64,000 nt of DNA from Campylobacter concisus (GTDB lineage: Bacteria > Campylobacterota > Campylobacteria > Campylobacterales > Campylobacteraceae), in the NCBI RefSeq assembly GCF_003048675.2, contig NZ_CP060707.1, positions 1,612,001-1,676,000 on the forward strand, written 5' to 3'. A model generated the notes under the pieces. The model saw only the letters and a list, made by a program, of their open reading frames with translations. It did no database searches and was not told the origin of the DNA. Position numbers and translations under genes: made by a program. Numbering within the stretch: the first letter of the stretch is position 1; every line of letters begins with the position of its first letter. This document shows, in pieces, positions 9,265 to 18,076 of this stretch.

Positions 9265-9272
9265 ATTTACCC

Positions 9273-10472
9273 TTAGCAAGGCATCTTTAAAACTTCTACC
9301 ACTTCGCCTTTTGCGATAAATTCTGTCTCTTTTGGGATGATAAGCAGTGCAGCTTCGTTTGTTAGGTTATTTACGATCGCTGAGCTACCTAGCTTTTTGC
9401 CGTCTAAATTTACGAAAATTTTGCCATCTCTGTTTTCTAAATTTACCGCTGTAAATTCCAAAAATGGCGAGCGTTTTTTGTAGTCTTCGTCCATTATCGC
9501 TGTGATCTTTGGCTCTTCTTGGCTAAACCAAGTGTTTATAAGCACTCTTACGTAAAGCACGCACATAACCATCGCCGAGTAAGGAAATCCAGGTAGCGCA
9601 AAGATGTATTTGTCGCCTGATTTTGCCACTCTGATGTGGCGGCCTGGTTTTATCGCAGCGCCCTCTATGATGAGACTAAAGTTTTCATTTAAAGCGCCCT
9701 TTACAAAGTCATAGTCTCCCATGCTGATACCACCAGTAGTTACCAAGATATCGGCTGATTTTAGTGCATTTATGATCGCTTTTTCGACAAGCTCGGCCTT
9801 ATCTCTTACGATCTCACAAAGGATCGGCTCCGCGCCCATTTTGCGTATCTGCATAGCGATGCCTACGTGGTTTGAGCTGTGAATTTGTGCTGGACTATCA
9901 AGCGGTTCGCCAAGGTCTTTTATCTCGCTGCCAGTTGCTAGTATCGCCACTCTTGGGCGGATAAAAACGCTTACGTGAAAGACGCCAAGCTCAGCAAGAA
10001 GTGCTATCTCAGCGTAGGTTAGACGTGTGCCTTTTTTTATTAAAATTTCGCCTTTTTTGTAGCTCTCACCCACTGCTCGCACGGCAAAGCCCTTTGGCAC
10101 GCTCTTTTTGATGATTATTTTTGAGCCGCTAACCTCGACATTTTCAACTGGCACAAGAGTGTCAGTACCTTCGCTCATTAGCGATCCAGTGAAGGTTTTG
10201 ACGCATTTGCTACCCTCTACATGTAGCCCTTTGTCGCTACCTGCTGGTAGATCAGTGATGAGCTCAAGCTCACTTAGGCCCTCTTTAAAGGCAAAAGCGT
10301 AGCCGTCCATCGCCGAAACTGGCTTTGCTGGGTAGTTTTCAGCGGCTGTAACATCATAGGCGATATTTCTATCAAGCGCATCTGTGATGGCTACTTTTTC
10401 AACCTTCTCCCATGCATTTATCGTATCTTTTAGAATTTTCAGGCTATCTGCATAGCTCATAAAATCTTTCAT
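9273..10472 (-). CDS. moeA: Molybdopterin molybdenumtransferase MoeA
   Basis: Inserts molybdate into adenylylated molybdopterin, the last common step of Mo-cofactor synthesis. The length of 399 aa is typical. Landmarks are the N-terminal PVSAMDGYAF, the VRAVGESYKKGE loop, the MoaB/MogA-like domain with RPRVAILATGSEI, and the catalytic VTTGGISMGDYDFVKG followed by ALPGFPYSAMV. Domain IV closes the protein (AALLIIPKETEF). It converges on the effector gene with an 8-bp gap. The start follows AAAAAGGAC in the Campylobacter style. Its product is needed by the formate dehydrogenase and TorA-type enzymes also in this window. Confidence 0.96.
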   Translation of the reverse strand: MKDFMSYADSLKILKDTINAWEKVEKVAITDALDRNIAYDVTAAENYPAKPVSAMDGYAFAFKEGLSELELITDLPAGSDKGLHVEGSKCVKTFTGSLMSEGTDTLVPVENVEVSGSKIIIKKSVPKGFAVRAVGESYKKGEILIKKGTRLTYAEIALLAELGVFHVSVFIRPRVAILATGSEIKDLGEPLDSPAQIHSSNHVGIAMQIRKMGAEPILCEIVRDKAELVEKAIINALKSADILVTTGGISMGDYDFVKGALNENFSLIIEGAAIKPGRHIRVAKSGDKYIFALPGFPYSAMVMCVLYVRVLINTWFSQEEPKITAIMDEDYKKRSPFLEFTAVNLENRDGKIFVNLDGKKLGSSAIVNNLTNEAALLIIPKETEFIAKGEVVEVLKMPC

Positions 10473-10608
10473 TTTTTGTCCTTTTTATGAAATTTTTGCA
10501 TATTTTAGCCACTTCTGTTTTACAAAAAATTAATCTTTGTTTTATTTAATGATTATTAAAATGTCGTTTAAGAAACCAGTCTGGTTTTACCCTTACACAG
10601 GAATTTAC

Positions 10609-11667
10609 ATGAACAAAACACTACTTTACATCATCGCAGGTGCGAGCCTTGGCATACTTGGTCCAGTGCTCGTTCATTTTGGCAACCCAGCAAACATGGG
10701 CGTTTGCGCGGCTTGCTTTTTACGAGATAGCATGGGTGCGCTTGGCTTTCACCAGGCCAAAGTCGTGCAGTATCTAAGGCCTGAAATTTTAGGGCTTATC
10801 ATCGGAGGCTTTCTAGCTAGCATGCTTTGGAGCAGAAATTTCACTCCAGTATCTGGTAGCGCGGCATTTTCTAGGTTTTTCTTAGGCGTGTTTGCGATGA
10901 TAGGCTGCCTCATATTTTTAGGCTGCCCTTGGAGAGCGTTTTTACGTCTTGGAGGCGGAGATATGACCGCCATCGCTGGCGTTGTTGGCTTGTTTGCTGG
11001 CGTCTTTGTGGGACGAGCTTTTAAGAAAAATGGCTACGTTTTGCCTGAAAATGAAACCACTGCAAAAGCTATCGGGTTTTTGCCACTGATCATTGCTATT
11101 TTGCTTTTACTAGCACTTATCTTTGGTCTAAAACTTGGCGAAAATGGTGCATTATTTAGCTCAGAAAAAGGTCCAGGCTCACAGCATGCAAATTTATTTA
11201 TCTCTCTTATTTGTGCCATCATTATCGGCGCATTTATGCAAAGAAGTAAATTTTGCTCAGTGGGAGCTATCAGCAAAATTTTTGAGCGTGACTTTTCGAT
11301 GTTTTATGGCATAGTCTCTATCATCGTCTGCGCAAGCGTAACGAATTTAGTGCTTAATCAATACAAATTTGGCTTTGAAGGACAACCTATCGCTCACAAT
11401 GATATGCTTTGGAATTTCTTAGGCATGACGCTCGCTGGCCTTTGCTTTAGTCTAAGCTACGGCTGCCCTGGCAAACACCTAGTGCAGATGGGAGCTGGAA
11501 ATTTAAGCTCAGCTGTATTTGTTTTAGGCATGGGAGCTGGAGCTGCGATAAGTCATAACTTTATCTTAGCAAGCTCAGGAGCTGGCATCACACCTTATGC
11601 CCCGTATGCCGTAGTGATAGGCTTTATCTACGCTATCTATGTTGGCTTTTTCACTAAAAAAGCTTAA
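10609..11667 (+). CDS. fdhT: YedE-family membrane protein for selenium metabolism (FdhT-like)
   Basis: Polytopic membrane protein of the YeeE/YedE family (352 aa from the ATG at 10609, which has AGGA seven bases upstream; a longer frame from 10537 has no good RBS). It shows two homologous halves, each with a conserved cysteine signature: NMGVCAACFLRD with GCPWRAFLRLGGGD in the first, RSKFCSVGAISK with YGCPGKHLVQMGAGN in the second, and about ten hydrophobic segments. In C. jejuni the equivalent FdhT is required for selenium supply to formate dehydrogenase. Selenium transport here is inferred from that family and from the Sec-containing fdhA at the window's end. Confidence 0.85.
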   Translation: MNKTLLYIIAGASLGILGPVLVHFGNPANMGVCAACFLRDSMGALGFHQAKVVQYLRPEILGLIIGGFLASMLWSRNFTPVSGSAAFSRFFLGVFAMIGCLIFLGCPWRAFLRLGGGDMTAIAGVVGLFAGVFVGRAFKKNGYVLPENETTAKAIGFLPLIIAILLLLALIFGLKLGENGALFSSEKGPGSQHANLFISLICAIIIGAFMQRSKFCSVGAISKIFERDFSMFYGIVSIIVCASVTNLVLNQYKFGFEGQPIAHNDMLWNFLGMTLAGLCFSLSYGCPGKHLVQMGAGNLSSAVFVLGMGAGAAISHNFILASSGAGITPYAPYAVVIGFIYAIYVGFFTKKA

Positions 11668-11669
11668 CT

Positions 11670-11704
11670 AAATTTGGCTGCTTTTGCAGTCAAATTTGTT
11701 TTTT
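11670..11704 (+). terminator. Terminator after fdhT
   Basis: Hairpin AAATTTGGCTGC-TTTT-GCAGTCAAATTT with one mismatch, then GTTTTTTAT, starting three bases after the stop codon. Confidence 0.8.
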
Positions 11705-11784
11705 ATATCTATAAAATTTGAGTGAGATAAATTTTAGCTAAAAATAAGTTCTTAGGTTGTATAATCCAAAACTTGTTTTAAGTT

Positions 11785-11861
11785 GTCACGGTAGCTCAGC
11801 TGGTTAGAGCGCTGGTCTCATAAGCCGGAGGTCGGGAGTTCAAGTCTCCCCCGTGACACCA
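11785..11861 (+). tRNA. tRNA-Met (anticodon CAU); integration target
   Basis: A 77-nt cloverleaf: acceptor GTCACGG/CCGTGAC, D arm GCTC..GAGC, anticodon loop CTCATAA with anticodon CAT, T arm with GTTCAAGTC, and encoded CCA. A TATAAT box at 11759-11764 lies upstream. CAU may read Met or, if lysidine-modified, Ile; the two cannot be separated safely by eye. Its 3' half from 11817 is duplicated at 32388, so it served as the attachment site of the island to its right. Confidence 0.95.
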
Positions 11862-11863
11862 TA
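11817..11863 (+). repeat. attL: left 47-bp direct repeat of the tRNA-Met island
   Basis: The last 45 bases of tRNA-Met plus TA are repeated exactly at 32388-32434. Integration therefore regenerated an intact tRNA on the left while a copy of its 3' end marks the right border. Confidence 0.92.
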
Positions 11864-12079
11864 GATGTCCTACTTATCGATACTTTAACTGCCCTTTTTG
11901 CAGTTTCCCTTTCTTTAAAATTTCCTAAAAGTATGGTACAGTTTTTATAAAAAGCGGTACATTTTTTCAGGATTGATTTATTTTACAAGATGCTTTCTAT
12001 AAATTTGCTTTTATTTTTGCCCATAGGTAAAATTTTATTTCAAAGCGAGCAAACATAAATTTATCTCGCTTAAATTTTT

Positions 12080-12096
12080 CGGCACAACTTTTGCTT
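12080..12096 (+). promoter_or_regulatory. Sigma54 (RpoN) promoter
   Basis: CGGCACaacttTTGCTT keeps GG and GC exactly ten bases apart and matches TGGCAC-N5-TTGCW closely. It lies 32 bp upstream of the ATG at 12129. In Campylobacter sigma54 drives middle flagellar genes, so this suggests that the gene is part of the flagellar regulon. Confidence 0.75.
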
Positions 12097-12128
12097 ACTC
12101 TTTGAAGCTAAATTTCAAGGAGTAAGCT

Positions 12129-13280
12129 ATGAAAGTCTCTTATAACTCCATCTTAACAAAACAGCATTACCAAAAACAGACAAAAAGCGAAGGCTTTGCA
12201 AATTTCTTGCCTAACACTCCAAATATAAATTCGATCAGCCAAACCACTATTCCTAAAAATGACTTTGTTTCATCTAGTAGTATCGACTCTCTTTATCAGG
12301 CCAAATTTACTTCACAAGAGGGTTATGGATATAGTGTAGATGCTAAAGGATTTATGGGAGCTGACTTTAACAAAGCTGCAGGCTTGCCACAAGACTTTAA
12401 AATTCACAAAAGCACACTTGATGCGATAGTGCTACACAATCAAAAACATCCAAATAGTATAAATTTTTCAATGGAAACAAAGAAAGATAACCAACTCTTT
12501 GGAGAGGATAGCTTTGCAAATATCGATCTAGCAAATACTATCAAGCAATACTATAAAATTTTTGATCAAATTTCAGCTGGAGTGATCAGTAAGGGTAAAG
12601 AATTTTACTCAAACGAAGATCTAGCAAAGATGCCAAAGGGTTACTTTTCAAAAGATAAAAAAATGGATCATTTCGAATATCTAATGGGTAGGATGTCAAG
12701 TGATGAGATAGATGGGCTAACTGATAGGAGCAATGAAAAGATAACTCATGTCTTTAGGACAGCCCAAGAAGCAGACGATGCACGTAAGCTAATGAATGAT
12801 CTAAAAGATATAAACATAAGGGTTAATGGAAATTTCCTTGACTTCTCTCCAGAAGTAATGACAACTGAGCATACTATCCCTTATATGTGGGTTAGTAGTG
12901 CTGGATATGACTTCAAGCCTGATATGTCTGTATATGATAACGAACAAGGCTATACAAAGGAGCAAATCTTTGTGGCATTTTTAAAAAACGAGCAAGGTCT
13001 TGTGTTACAAGGTGGCACAACAAGGATAACCGACGAAGCTCTTAATGTATATAGAGACACACTCATACTTACAAAACAAGATAGAAGTGAGATAGGCATA
13101 CCAAAGGCTTATTATGATGAGATACTATCTGGCAAGAAAGATCTAAAAGATATACTAGCTAGGATTTTAAAGCTTAGAAATTTAGAGCTTAAAAAAGATC
13201 AAACGCTTGAGGGGCTAGCAAGTAAGATAATGGACGTTTTAAAAGAATTTGATGAGAGGACGAAGACAAGAGAGCTTTAA
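12129..13280 (+). CDS. Putative flagellar-dependent secreted protein (Cj0814-like family), paralogue 1
   Basis: A 383-aa soluble protein without a Sec signal. Its N-terminus is polar and disordered, rich in Asn, Ser and Gln, as in flagellar export substrates. It shares a core of ~100 residues with the products at 15231 and 18077: YGYSVDAKGFMGADFNKAAG, LPQDFKIHKSTLD, then IDLANTIKQYYKIFDQ and LAKMPKGYF. The C-terminal half is helical. The family resembles proteins called Cj0814-type flagellar-dependent secreted proteins in Campylobacter; this assignment is from memory of the motif. The sigma54 promoter just upstream and the AAGGAG RBS support regulated expression with flagella. Biochemical activity unknown. 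Confidence 0.65.
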   Translation: MKVSYNSILTKQHYQKQTKSEGFANFLPNTPNINSISQTTIPKNDFVSSSSIDSLYQAKFTSQEGYGYSVDAKGFMGADFNKAAGLPQDFKIHKSTLDAIVLHNQKHPNSINFSMETKKDNQLFGEDSFANIDLANTIKQYYKIFDQISAGVISKGKEFYSNEDLAKMPKGYFSKDKKMDHFEYLMGRMSSDEIDGLTDRSNEKITHVFRTAQEADDARKLMNDLKDINIRVNGNFLDFSPEVMTTEHTIPYMWVSSAGYDFKPDMSVYDNEQGYTKEQIFVAFLKNEQGLVLQGGTTRITDEALNVYRDTLILTKQDRSEIGIPKAYYDEILSGKKDLKDILARILKLRNLELKKDQTLEGLASKIMDVLKEFDERTKTREL

Positions 13281-13332
13281 AAAATATAACATAGTAGGCA
13301 TTCGCTCTAAGCCCTTTTAGACTATAAACTAC

Positions 13333-13358
13333 TAAACATTTTTTATATTTGCCGATAT
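13333..13358 (+). promoter_or_regulatory. Sigma28 (FliA) promoter
   Basis: TAAACATT (-35), ten-base spacer, GCCGATAT (-10), close to the FliA consensus TAAAGTTT-N11-GCCGATAA. It lies 27 bp upstream of the ATG at 13386. Confidence 0.78.
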
Positions 13359-13385
13359 AAGATATATATTTTAAAAGGATTTAAA

Positions 13386-15140
13386 ATGACGATATCACCA
13401 AATTTAGAGCCCATAAATATAAATTTACCCAAAGATATGATCTATTCAAGGGTCCTTATTGGCGTAGATAGAGTGCAAACTTTAGACAACACAAATTTAA
13501 AGTCTGAGCTTAAAGGCATCGCTACTAAGCTCATCTCAAATAGCACCTACTCTATCATTCAAAATGCCAGCACCAGTGGCGTAAAGTCAGAGTATGCTAA
13601 AGCAGATAGCGGGACAAACGATGCTTTTTCTTACGTGGATATCCAGCGGAGAAACTGGGACAAAAAGGACTTTGAAAACAAATATCTCTTTGGCGAAGAT
13701 GCCTCAGCACTAAGGAAAGTGGATCAAACTAGAACCTATTTCTCATCTATAAATTCAAAAACTCCCATTAAGCCCATTGCGGCAGCAGATACTAAATTTA
13801 CAAATTTAAATGACTATGCCTATGAAAAAACGATAAAAACCTCACTGGGTGATGTGGAGGTCTTTTTGGATCTTTATGACGATAACGACAAACTAGGCAT
13901 AGGCAAGCTAGATGCAAATGGATTTTTATTTAACTTTGATAGCAACAAGGACGGAGTGATAAATTCTGGTGATAAATACTTTGATAAGCTAAAGGTTAGA
14001 GGCTACGACAAAGACGGAAATGAGAAAATTTTCAAACTAAGCGAAGTCGTAAGCGAGATAAACCTTAACGACTTTATTAAAAAAGATATTAGAAATTTAA
14101 GCCATGAGGCTATGGACTTTGCTAGCAAAAACACAGTTGATTACAGAGTTAGTTTAAACAACTCAAACCCTTATACTCTATTTTCGGCCGAGTATCGCTA
14201 CCAAAAGATAGGCAAAGAAGAGACTAATAAATTTTTTAAAGACCATGCAGACCAAGATGGCTGGGTAGATCTTAGGGATAATAAGATATTTAACGAAGAG
14301 AGTGGCTTAAACAACTTTGCCTATGAGAAAGTTGGCTTTGACGGCAAGAAAAGGCTTAGCGAGTTTAACCCTATCATAAAACCTGCTGGATCTAAACAAG
14401 ATGAGAGCTTTTCATACGCAGGCTATCAAAAAGATAGCTTTATGAAATTTTATAACGACTACCAAAAAGAGTCTAGCGCTCACAGCAAAGATGTAGAGTG
14501 GATAAGCAAAAATTTAAAAGAAAATGATGTAGAAGACGCAGATGATCTCATCTCAAAGCTAAAAGCCACAAAGTCATCTTATATGATCGCTATGGAGAGT
14601 GAGTTTGAAAAAGCAACTGGGCTTGATTTTAGCCTAGAAAATTTAGAAAGAGTAAAGCATGCTTTTGAGAGTGATACGAGCAAGGCAGCAGCTGCTCTAA
14701 AGGACGCAGACAGCGTAATAGCCATGAAGCTAAATAAAAATGGCACGATCACGCTTAAATTTGATAGCGGAAGAGAGCTAGAGGTAAAAGAAATTTATAG
14801 CGACACTGGCAAGCTAATCAGTAAAGACGACAAAGATAGCAAAAGAGCAAGTATAAATTTAGATGCTAAAGCTATGAATGATGTAGAGCTAAATAGACTT
14901 GACTTTAAAGATATAGGCATAAAGCAAGATGAGAAGATATCTAGCCTAAAAGAGCTTGGAGCAAAGCTAGTTAAAAACCTCTCTGATAAATTTACAAGTA
15001 AATTTCTGATCGGACTTGAAAACGGCAAAAGCATCACCACCAAAGAAATTTACAACATCACCTACCTTGAAAACGACCTAAAATTTAAAGAGCTATCTAG
15101 CAAAGATAGGCTTTATAAAAAGGTAGATACGAGAGTTTAG
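13386..15140 (+). CDS. Putative sigma28-dependent secreted protein with EF-hand-like motif
   Basis: A 584-aa protein with no signal peptide or membrane segment; the N-terminus is polar (MTISPNLEPININLP). Residues ~170-230 contain LDLYDDNDKLGIGKLDANGF and DSNKDGVINSGD, an EF-hand-like calcium loop (D-x-N-x-D-G-x-I-x-x-x-D), followed by KVRGYDKDGNEKIF. The second half is long, charged and helical with Lys/Asp-rich stretches. It does not carry the GFMGADFNK core of its neighbours but lies between two of them and has its own FliA-type promoter. A secreted, calcium-binding effector or surface protein is plausible; no enzyme motif was seen. Confidence 0.58.
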   Translation: MTISPNLEPININLPKDMIYSRVLIGVDRVQTLDNTNLKSELKGIATKLISNSTYSIIQNASTSGVKSEYAKADSGTNDAFSYVDIQRRNWDKKDFENKYLFGEDASALRKVDQTRTYFSSINSKTPIKPIAAADTKFTNLNDYAYEKTIKTSLGDVEVFLDLYDDNDKLGIGKLDANGFLFNFDSNKDGVINSGDKYFDKLKVRGYDKDGNEKIFKLSEVVSEINLNDFIKKDIRNLSHEAMDFASKNTVDYRVSLNNSNPYTLFSAEYRYQKIGKEETNKFFKDHADQDGWVDLRDNKIFNEESGLNNFAYEKVGFDGKKRLSEFNPIIKPAGSKQDESFSYAGYQKDSFMKFYNDYQKESSAHSKDVEWISKNLKENDVEDADDLISKLKATKSSYMIAMESEFEKATGLDFSLENLERVKHAFESDTSKAAAALKDADSVIAMKLNKNGTITLKFDSGRELEVKEIYSDTGKLISKDDKDSKRASINLDAKAMNDVELNRLDFKDIGIKQDEKISSLKELGAKLVKNLSDKFTSKFLIGLENGKSITTKEIYNITYLENDLKFKELSSKDRLYKKVDTRV

Positions 15141-15175
15141 GAGTAAATTTATGCAAACTAAAAACCTTTGTAAAA

Positions 15176-15202
15176 TAAATCTTTTCACAAAAAAGACGAT
15201 AT
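15176..15202 (+). promoter_or_regulatory. Sigma28 (FliA) promoter
   Basis: TAAATCTT, eleven-base spacer, GACGATAT, 28 bp before the ATG at 15231. It has the same layout as the site before 13386. Confidence 0.72.
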
Positions 15203-15230
15203 CTTTGGTATGAAGCTAAAAGGATATTAG

Positions 15231-16397
15231 ATGATAAACGCACTTGGTAGCTACTCCTTGAATTTAGAGCAGAACATAAAGGTATCAACCAAAGTTGCCA
15301 CCAACCAAACCAGCTCTTTAGTTTTAGGCTACAAGGTAGATAAAGATGGCTACTTTACAGATGAGTTTAACAAGCAAGCTGGCATACCAAGCGAATATAA
15401 AATTCACTCAAGCACGCTGGAGTCGTTAGTAAATGTTGCAGAGGGGACATCGTTTTTTAGTCGCACCTTTAAAAGCATAGATATAGCAAAGACTGCTGGC
15501 AATGCCTACAAAATCCTCTCACAAGTAGTTGGCGAAGATACATTAAATTCAAAGGATAGCTTTAGCTTAGACGAGATAAGAAATTTCCCTCAAGGCTTTT
15601 CTTATAACCGCCAAAGTATGCAAGTAACTAAAATCCATAACTCCATTCATGAATTTGGCTCGGCTGCGGCTGATTTTAACGGCAAAGAGTCAAATAAGCA
15701 GATGATAAGCACGCTTTTTTTCAACCCAAGCTTTAATGGTGGAGATGGCAGGCAGCCACTAAAGCCAACAACAGATATCTTTAACAATAACAATGGCGGC
15801 AAAGAGAGTGTAGGCAGTGGTGTTTTTATCGATCCGCATGGAGAGAAATACACTAATAAAGATGGCTCTATAACTAGAGGCGGGCTTTTAGCAGCCGTCA
15901 TAAATAGCAACCTTGACGTCAAAGAAGGTGAAACTACCGTTTTTGGAAAGAAGCAAGGCTTTGATAAGAGCGTAGATAGTAAAGAATTTAGTAGAGCATT
16001 TGAGCTATTTGAGCTTATGGGTGAGATGAAATTTGGAGCAAATTTCAATAAAGCAAGCGACTCTGATCTAGCTGGTATGCCTGCATATATGCAAGAGTAT
16101 GTTAAGTATAAAAGAGACCTTGTCTATGTAGATCTTACGACTGGGTTTGTCGGTAAGTATTCAGACGAAGAAGACGAACTATCATTTAAAAAGATGATGG
16201 AGCATAATCTAAAAATGTTAAAGCTACTCTTTGGCGAGATAGACAAAGATGGTAAAAAGAGCAAGGACTTTATGGATAGCTTTTTAAAATTTAGCATGCC
16301 ACCTTTAAATTTAGTAAAAGAGCTAAATGAAAATCCAGCTGGAAAATACCTAGTAGATATGCTTGGTATAAAAAGAGATGTTGATATAAAGGTGTAG
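15231..16397 (+). CDS. Putative flagellar-dependent secreted protein (Cj0814-like family), paralogue 2
   Basis: A 388-aa relative of the 12129 product. It shares YKVDKDGYFTDEFNKQAGIP, SEYKIHSSTLESL, then a helical IDIAKTAGNAYKIL segment and IRNFPQGFSYN. Again there is no Sec signal and the N-terminus is short and polar. The centre (residues ~165-210) is glycine rich with FNGGDGRQPL and NNNGGKESVGSGVFIDPHG. The C-terminus is helical. The FliA promoter is immediately upstream, and the 16410 gene follows after 12 bp with GGGGGGAG as RBS, so the two form an operon. It is more divergent from paralogue 1 than paralogue 3 is, suggesting old duplication. Confidence 0.63.
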   Translation: MINALGSYSLNLEQNIKVSTKVATNQTSSLVLGYKVDKDGYFTDEFNKQAGIPSEYKIHSSTLESLVNVAEGTSFFSRTFKSIDIAKTAGNAYKILSQVVGEDTLNSKDSFSLDEIRNFPQGFSYNRQSMQVTKIHNSIHEFGSAAADFNGKESNKQMISTLFFNPSFNGGDGRQPLKPTTDIFNNNNGGKESVGSGVFIDPHGEKYTNKDGSITRGGLLAAVINSNLDVKEGETTVFGKKQGFDKSVDSKEFSRAFELFELMGEMKFGANFNKASDSDLAGMPAYMQEYVKYKRDLVYVDLTTGFVGKYSDEEDELSFKKMMEHNLKMLKLLFGEIDKDGKKSKDFMDSFLKFSMPPLNLVKELNENPAGKYLVDMLGIKRDVDIKV

Positions 16398-16409
16398 GGG
16401 GGAGTTAAA

Positions 16410-17198
16410 ATGATAACTAGCATAAACGGACCTAGCAACACACCGATACAAGCAACCACTATCCAAAAAGAAAATGCAAAAATGTCAAAGGAGCAAGAAA
16501 AGGCTCTAATTGATTCATATATGCAAAATTTAATAATTGATAATGTTGAAATGTATATCAAAGAAGATAGAAGTAGTGAAAACTGGATAACAGAAACCAT
16601 AGAGAAGATAGACAATATGCTTTCAAAAAAGTATAGCTATACCATTGATGAAAGGCGAGCTTTATTATCAAAATATCCAGAAAACTTAGAGGAATTTGAG
16701 ATCAATGTATTACAATCTCACATGGACTGGTTGCTTACCAACTCTGTTGATGGCAAACCAACAATTTCTGGACTGATGGTCGGTATCGGCACAGCAGAAC
16801 AAGAGGCTGAACTAGAAGATTTTATGAAATCATTTTCTGAAGACACAATGATGAGTAATGATGGTGCTAGATTGTTTGCTAGAGCAGATCTAAGTATAGA
16901 AGAGTTTAAGAAGCTTTATAGAGAAGATGTAGAAAAAACTACAAAAGAGCATAAAGAATTTCTAGCAAAACTACACAAAGAAGAACAAGAATACAATGCA
17001 AATTTAGCCAAAGAGCAAAGCGAGAAGAAATTTAAACCTATGCAGATTAAAAAGAAGTATGAGACCTATGATATAAACAAGGATCAAAAATTTCTCTATG
17101 CAAGAGAGCTTTTAAATTTCAAAGAAAAAAGAGGCATAGACGTCTTAGAGCTTATGCAAAAGATAGATAAGAAGCAAATTTTAAATAAGATGGCTTGA
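16410..17198 (+). CDS. Hypothetical protein of the secreted-protein cluster (FKPMQ family)
   Basis: Not recognised. The 262-aa helical, highly charged protein (many Glu and Lys) has no signal or membrane segment. It is cotranscribed with the preceding Cj0814-like gene. Its C-terminal ~60 residues carry KKFKPMQIKKKYETYDINKDQKF, then L..LQK-type helices; the convergent gene at 17262 ends with the same pattern. The pair may be chaperones or small secreted partners of the neighbouring proteins. This rests on position only. Confidence 0.55.
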   Translation: MITSINGPSNTPIQATTIQKENAKMSKEQEKALIDSYMQNLIIDNVEMYIKEDRSSENWITETIEKIDNMLSKKYSYTIDERRALLSKYPENLEEFEINVLQSHMDWLLTNSVDGKPTISGLMVGIGTAEQEAELEDFMKSFSEDTMMSNDGARLFARADLSIEEFKKLYREDVEKTTKEHKEFLAKLHKEEQEYNANLAKEQSEKKFKPMQIKKKYETYDINKDQKFLYARELLNFKEKRGIDVLELMQKIDKKQILNKMA

Positions 17199-17261
17199 TG
17201 AATAAAAAATAGCTACTTTGTTTTATTGTAGAAAGCAATGATTGCTCTAAATTTAGTCCTT

Positions 17262-17837
17262 TTATACGGTTTTATCCACTTTTTTATTTGCGACTTTTTC
17301 TAAAATTTCAAATATGCTTTCGCCATTATCGAATTCAGTTTTTATAAATTTGTAAAATTCTTTAAATTTCTCATCGGCTTGCATATCATAAGTTTTAAAT
17401 TTCTTAGTTACTTGCATAGGTTTAAAGGCTTCTTGTTTTTGCGTGTCAGTTTGATTGTTTTGTTCTTCATGATCGTTTTTTTGATCCATTAGCCCATAGT
17501 CACCAACCTCTTGTGGCATACTCCTATTTATAAATTTAGAATATCTCTCAATAAATTCATCTACACTTATATTAGACGACTCGAGAAGCTCACGACCCTC
17601 ATTACTAAAAGACACACCAAATCTTTCTAAAGTTCGACGTATCTTTTGTCCTTCTAGATCATTATCTGACGTTTTGCCCCAGATGGTTTGTTTATCATCA
17701 TTGTAGGATTTAAAAGCTCCAGTAAAGTTTGTGCTATTACCCATCACTTTCTTATAATTAACTCTACTCGCAAATTCTTTTCCTTCAAATAGTGAATTGT
17801 TATTTAGATTTGGCGAATAGGTTATATTATTAAGCAT
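17262..17837 (-). CDS. Hypothetical protein of the secreted-protein cluster, FKPMQ paralogue
   Basis: A 191-aa polar protein whose C-terminus (EAFKPMQVTKKFKTYDMQADEKF) matches the end of the 16410 product, while the N-terminal parts differ. It is convergent with that gene, with 63 bp between. The N-terminus is Asn/Ser rich (MLNNITYSPNLNNNSLF), as in flagellar-exported proteins. A loose sigma54-like GG-N10-GC spacing exists at 17928-17941 on the minus strand, but the flanking bases are poor, so it is not claimed. The 17838-18076 gap otherwise holds only the hairpin at 18038. Confidence 0.52.
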   Translation of the reverse strand: MLNNITYSPNLNNNSLFEGKEFASRVNYKKVMGNSTNFTGAFKSYNDDKQTIWGKTSDNDLEGQKIRRTLERFGVSFSNEGRELLESSNISVDEFIERYSKFINRSMPQEVGDYGLMDQKNDHEEQNNQTDTQKQEAFKPMQVTKKFKTYDMQADEKFKEFYKFIKTEFDNGESIFEILEKVANKKVDKTV

Positions 17838-18037
17838 TGTTAAGGTCTCGCTTTATTTAGATATTCCAGCATCTCTTTCGTAGGTTTTAATTCTTTTTTA
17901 TGGTATTAATTTGCATTAGAGCATCTTGCTACCACCTATCCAGCAATGCTGTTTTATACACTAACACACATTCAGCTAAAGAATATAAATTCAACCTACT
18001 TGGGTTTAATGCTTTTATGGGCTAGAGTATAATCAAT

Positions 18038-18066
18038 AACTAAATCGACCTTTTAGCGATTTAGTT
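18038..18066 (-). terminator. Hairpin after the interrupted paralogue 3 gene
   Basis: Perfect 10-bp stem AACTAAATCG/CGATTTAGTT with a 9-base loop, 10 bp downstream of the stop at 18077. The T-run on the minus strand is weak, so termination is likely but not certain. Confidence 0.55.
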
Positions 18067-18076
18067 TATATATGAC

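Noticed and set aside
17928-17941. A minus-strand GG-N10-GC spacing upstream of 17837
   Set aside because: Flanking bases do not fit TGGCAC and TTGCW, and it is ~100 bp from the start; too weak to call a sigma54 promoter.
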